From the NCBI RefSeq assembly GCF_002900965.1, contig NZ_PJOM01000002.1, positions 1,426,001 through 1,490,000 on the forward strand: a stretch of DNA of 64,000 bases. Direction: 5' to 3'. Shown here piece after piece: positions 61,390-64,000 of the stretch (the stretch's first letter is position 1; every line of letters begins with the position of its first letter). The notes beneath the pieces are model-generated. The model was given only the letters and a program-made list of their open reading frames with translations. It had not been told where the DNA came from and searched no databases. Source of the DNA: Pseudotabrizicola formosa. Its GTDB lineage: Bacteria > Pseudomonadota > Alphaproteobacteria > Rhodobacterales > Rhodobacteraceae. Made by a program: the position numbers and the translations under genes.

Positions 61390-62291
61390 TTGCCCGAACT
61401 CCTTGGATCGAGCACATCGCGCAACCCGTCACCCAGCAGGTTGAAACCCAGCGAGACGATAAAGATGGCAAGCCCCGGCATCGTGGCAACCCACCACTGT
61501 TCAAACAGAAACTTGCGCCCCGAAGAGATCATCAGGCCCCATTCCGGGGTCGGCGGCTGCACGCCAAGGCCAAGAAAGCCCAGACCGGCGGCAATCAGGA
61601 TCACGCCTGCCATGTCCAGCGTGACGCGGATGATCACCGAGGGCAGGCACATCGGCATCACATGGCCCCAGATGATCCGCCCTGCCCCGGCCCCTTGCAG
61701 GCGCACGGCGGCGATGTAATCCGAGGTCCGCACCGTCAGCGTTTCGGCCCGCGCCACCCGTGCATAGGGTGGCCATGCCGTCAGCGCGATGGCCAGCACC
61801 GCGTTTTCAATCCCCGGCCCCAGCACCGCCACCAGCGCCAGCGCAAGGATCAGCCGCGGGAAGGCGAGGAAAATATCGGTGATCCGCATCAGCACCTGAT
61901 CGACCCAGCCGCCGAAATAGCCCGCAACCGTGCCAATCAGCAGCCCGATCAGAGGGGCCGTCACCGCGACCAGCGTCACGATGTACAGCGTGATGCGGCT
62001 GCCATAGGCGATCCGGCTCCAGATATCGCGTCCGAAATCATCAGTGCCCAGCCAATGCCCCGGCGTTCCGGGGGGCAGCAGCCGTTGCGACAGGTTTTGC
62101 GCCAGCGGGTCATGGGTGGCGACCATGGGTGCAAAGGCCGCAATGAACAGCAAGACAAGGATGATGAACAACCCCACCATCGCCAGCGGATTGCGCCGCA
62201 TCCGCAGCCAGGCAAGGTAGCTTTGACCCAACCGCGCCTGGGTGCGCGAGGCGGGGCTTGGGTCGCGCAGCCATTCGGTCCATGTGGCCAT
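61386..62291 (-). CDS. dipeptide-type ABC transporter permease (DppC-like)
   Basis: 301 residues with an N-terminal cytoplasmic stretch (SYLAWLRMRRNPLAMVGLFI) typical of DppC and about six membrane segments. HWLGTDDFGRDIWSRIAYGSRITL and the EAA loop RLQGAGAGRIIWGHVMPMCLPSVII are the family signatures. Its start overlaps the DppB-like stop. Confidence 0.93.
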   Translation of the reverse strand: MATWTEWLRDPSPASRTQARLGQSYLAWLRMRRNPLAMVGLFIILVLLFIAAFAPMVATHDPLAQNLSQRLLPPGTPGHWLGTDDFGRDIWSRIAYGSRITLYIVTLVAVTAPLIGLLIGTVAGYFGGWVDQVLMRITDIFLAFPRLILALALVAVLGPGIENAVLAIALTAWPPYARVARAETLTVRTSDYIAAVRLQGAGAGRIIWGHVMPMCLPSVIIRVTLDMAGVILIAAGLGFLGLGVQPPTPEWGLMISSGRKFLFEQWWVATMPGLAIFIVSLGFNLLGDGLRDVLDPRSSGK

Positions 62292-63367
62292 CAGCGTGCC
62301 CTCGGATCGACAAGGCGATACAAAAGGTCAGACGCCATGTTCAGCGTGACAAAGACCACGCCCACCACGACCGTACCGCCCAGAACGGCAGGCATGTCGG
62401 CGGCAAACAGCGCGTCGGTGATATAGCTGCCCAAGCCCGGCCAGGCAAAGATCGTCTCGGTCAACACGGACCCTTCCAGCAGATAGGCATAAGACAGCGC
62501 AATCACTGTGATCAGCGGCACCATCACGTTTTTGAGCGCATGGACCCAGACCACGCGCCATTCGGGCATCCCCTTGACCCGCGCCGTGGTGATGTATTCC
62601 TGTCCCAGCTCATTCATCATGAAACTGCGGGTCATGCGGCTGATATAGGCCATCGACGTGTAGCCCAACACCGCAGATGGCAGGATGATATGGCTGATCG
62701 CATTGCGGAACATGGCCCATTCACCGGCAAGCGCGGTGTCGATCAGGATCATGCCGGTTCGCTGCTCTACATCCAGTTCGAACATCATCGAGAACCCGGC
62801 ATCCAGCCGCCCCGGCCCTCCAACCCAGCCCAGAATGCCATAAAACACCAGCAAGGCCAGAAGTCCCAGCCAGAACACCGGCATGGAATAGCCCATCAAC
62901 CCAACGATCCGCACGATCTGGTCCACCCATGTGCCGGGCCGAGTGGCGGCCAGTACGCCGGCAGGCACGCCCACCAGCACACCAAACAGGGTGGCGATGG
63001 TGGCCAGTTCCAGCGTCGCCGGGAAATAGCGGATGATATCCTCTGACACTTCGCGCTTGGTGCGCAGCGACTGGCCCAGATCGCCCTGCACCGCATTGCC
63101 GACATAAATTGCGAACTGCTTCCACATCGGCTCGTCGAGGCCAAGCGCCAGCCGCGTCGCCTCGTATTGCGCCGTGGTGGCACGTTCGCCGACAATGGCC
63201 AGCACCGGGTCAATGGGCACCACGCGCCCGATGATGAAGGTTACCAGCAACAGGCCCAAAAGGGTGATAGCCAGCGAGAGCGCCGTGCCGCCGATCAGAC
63301 GCAGCACACGGGGAAGGCCGGACAATCGGCCGGCAGGCGGGGCGGGAGCGTCAGGAGCTGCGGTCAT
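62291..63367 (-). CDS. dipeptide-type ABC transporter permease (DppB-like)
   Basis: 358 residues, about six membrane segments. VTFIIGRVVPIDPVLAIVGERATTAQYEATRLALGLDEPMWKQF (periplasmic loop) and ARVKGMPEWRVVWVHALKNVMVPLITVI (EAA loop) are DppB motifs. 49 bp separate it from the binding-protein gene. Confidence 0.93.
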   Translation of the reverse strand: MTAAPDAPAPPAGRLSGLPRVLRLIGGTALSLAITLLGLLLVTFIIGRVVPIDPVLAIVGERATTAQYEATRLALGLDEPMWKQFAIYVGNAVQGDLGQSLRTKREVSEDIIRYFPATLELATIATLFGVLVGVPAGVLAATRPGTWVDQIVRIVGLMGYSMPVFWLGLLALLVFYGILGWVGGPGRLDAGFSMMFELDVEQRTGMILIDTALAGEWAMFRNAISHIILPSAVLGYTSMAYISRMTRSFMMNELGQEYITTARVKGMPEWRVVWVHALKNVMVPLITVIALSYAYLLEGSVLTETIFAWPGLGSYITDALFAADMPAVLGGTVVVGVVFVTLNMASDLLYRLVDPRAR

Positions 63368-63416
63368 GCGCGGCAGGTATCGGCGGGCAGGTTTGACCCC
63401 GCCCGCCGACAGACCC

Positions 63417-64000
63417 TTACTTTTCGGTCAGCCAGTAGGTCACCGAATCCACGGTGCCGCCGGTGTAGAAGTTCGAGATGTTGCTGCGCATCGCGGTGCG
63501 GTTGTTTTCCTGGAACATCATGATGAACGGCGAGGTGTCGCGGTGTTGGCGCTGAATATCCTCATACATCGCCCGGCGCTTGTCGGTGTCACGCTCCATC
63601 ACGGCGGCCTGCGTCATGGTCATCAGCTCGCCCGGATCATAGGCGTTGCGCCAGGCAAGGCTGCCGGTCAGCTGGGCCTCATCCGAATTGTCGCCGTTGA
63701 TCACGAAGGTTGAGGCGTTGGTATGCGGGTCGGGATAGTCCGGCCCCCAGCTTTGCAGCGTCAGGTCATGCTGACGGGCGCGGTATTCGCCCAGCACTTC
63801 CGCACCTTCGCCGATGGACAGGGTCAGGTTGATCCCGGCCTGCGCAAAGGTGTTCTGCACCGATTGCGCCATATCCGTGCGGTTCTGGCTGTTGCGCACC
63901 GACATGGAGATGTTCAGCGGCAATTCGACCCCGGATTCCTCCAGCAGCGCCTTGGCCTTTTCGATATCCAGCGCATAGGGGGTCTCCTCGATCGCGCCCA
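63417..64000 (-). CDS. peptide/nickel-type ABC substrate-binding protein (5' end outside window)
   Basis: The last about 194 residues of a SBP_bac_5 protein; the frame is open to the right edge, beginning GAIEETPYALDIEKAKALLE. YALDIEKAKALLEESGV is the typical helix repeat of this family, and the C-terminus (VNGD-like FVINGDNSDEAQLTG, MYEDIQRQHRDTSPFIMMFQ) fits. It is the first gene of the peptide transporter operon. Substrate cannot be inferred from this part. Confidence 0.9.
   Translation of the reverse strand, partial: GAIEETPYALDIEKAKALLEESGVELPLNISMSVRNSQNRTDMAQSVQNTFAQAGINLTLSIGEGAEVLGEYRARQHDLTLQSWGPDYPDPHTNASTFVINGDNSDEAQLTGSLAWRNAYDPGELMTMTQAAVMERDTDKRRAMYEDIQRQHRDTSPFIMMFQENNRTAMRSNISNFYTGGTVDSVTYWLTEK

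Overview
The window is GC-rich, densely packed DNA from an alphaproteobacterium, most likely a member of the Rhodobacterales (Rhodobacter/Paracoccus-type family). Supporting evidence includes a PleD-type diguanylate cyclase, MmcB, an LdtR-like MarR regulator, DUF1178 and DUF983 proteins, a RibB with a degenerate GTP cyclohydrolase II half, and a tRNA-His with A73 and no G-1, which is an alphaproteobacterial hallmark. I found no transposase, phage gene, CRISPR array or long repeat. The window looks like ordinary chromosome with two accessory-looking stretches (about 11.9-21.5 kb and 48-58.6 kb).

Region by region. 1-6.5 kb: the end of pleD; a minus-strand ECF sigma locus (four-EF-hand periplasmic protein, sigma factor, one-TM putative anti-sigma, CpxP/ZraP-like metal-sensor protein); DUF983; a NUDT19-like Nudix hydrolase; a fatty-acid desaturase divergent from an HTH regulator. 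6.5-11.9 kb: lipocalin lipoprotein, Cys-rich lipoprotein, Tas-like aldo/keto reductase, MFS transporter and metG. 11.9-21.5 kb: a surface-glycan island containing neuA, neuC and neuB (nonulosonic/sialic acid synthesis and CMP activation), five glycosyltransferases and two WaaA/KdtA-like Kdo transferases. 21.5-29.7 kb: AcuC-like deacetylase, glutathione peroxidase, Nudix, DUF1178, tex, tRNA-His, a small acidic protein, mmcB, a very likely 6S RNA gene, and a DUF481 outer-membrane protein.

29.3-33.2 kb: a minus-strand riboflavin operon (ribE, unknown gene, ribB, ribH, nusB). 33.3-37.9 kb: capsule genes kpsS, a Wza/KpsD-like export lipoprotein and kpsC. 38-47.8 kb: LdtR-like regulator, sdhE, HTH regulator, aspartate-type aminotransferase, selO, a molybdopterin-fold protein, modABC, argE-like deacetylase and mpg.

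48-58.6 kb holds the most unusual module. A GntR regulator, an aldo/keto reductase fused to a Rid domain, and an FAD amino-acid/amine-oxidase-like enzyme lie on the minus strand. Divergent from them is an eight-gene plus-strand operon: TIGR04076 protein, a second aldo/keto reductase, a complete branched-chain-amino-acid-type ABC transporter, and an aspartate-dehydrogenase-like protein. Most of its genes overlap by 4 bp. Between the two arms sits a 23-bp almost perfect palindrome overlapping the -10 region of a TTGACA promoter. This looks like a substrate-inducible uptake and reductive/oxidative catabolic system for an unidentified amino-acid-like compound. It is followed by kynA and a dipeptide-type ABC transporter that runs off the right end.
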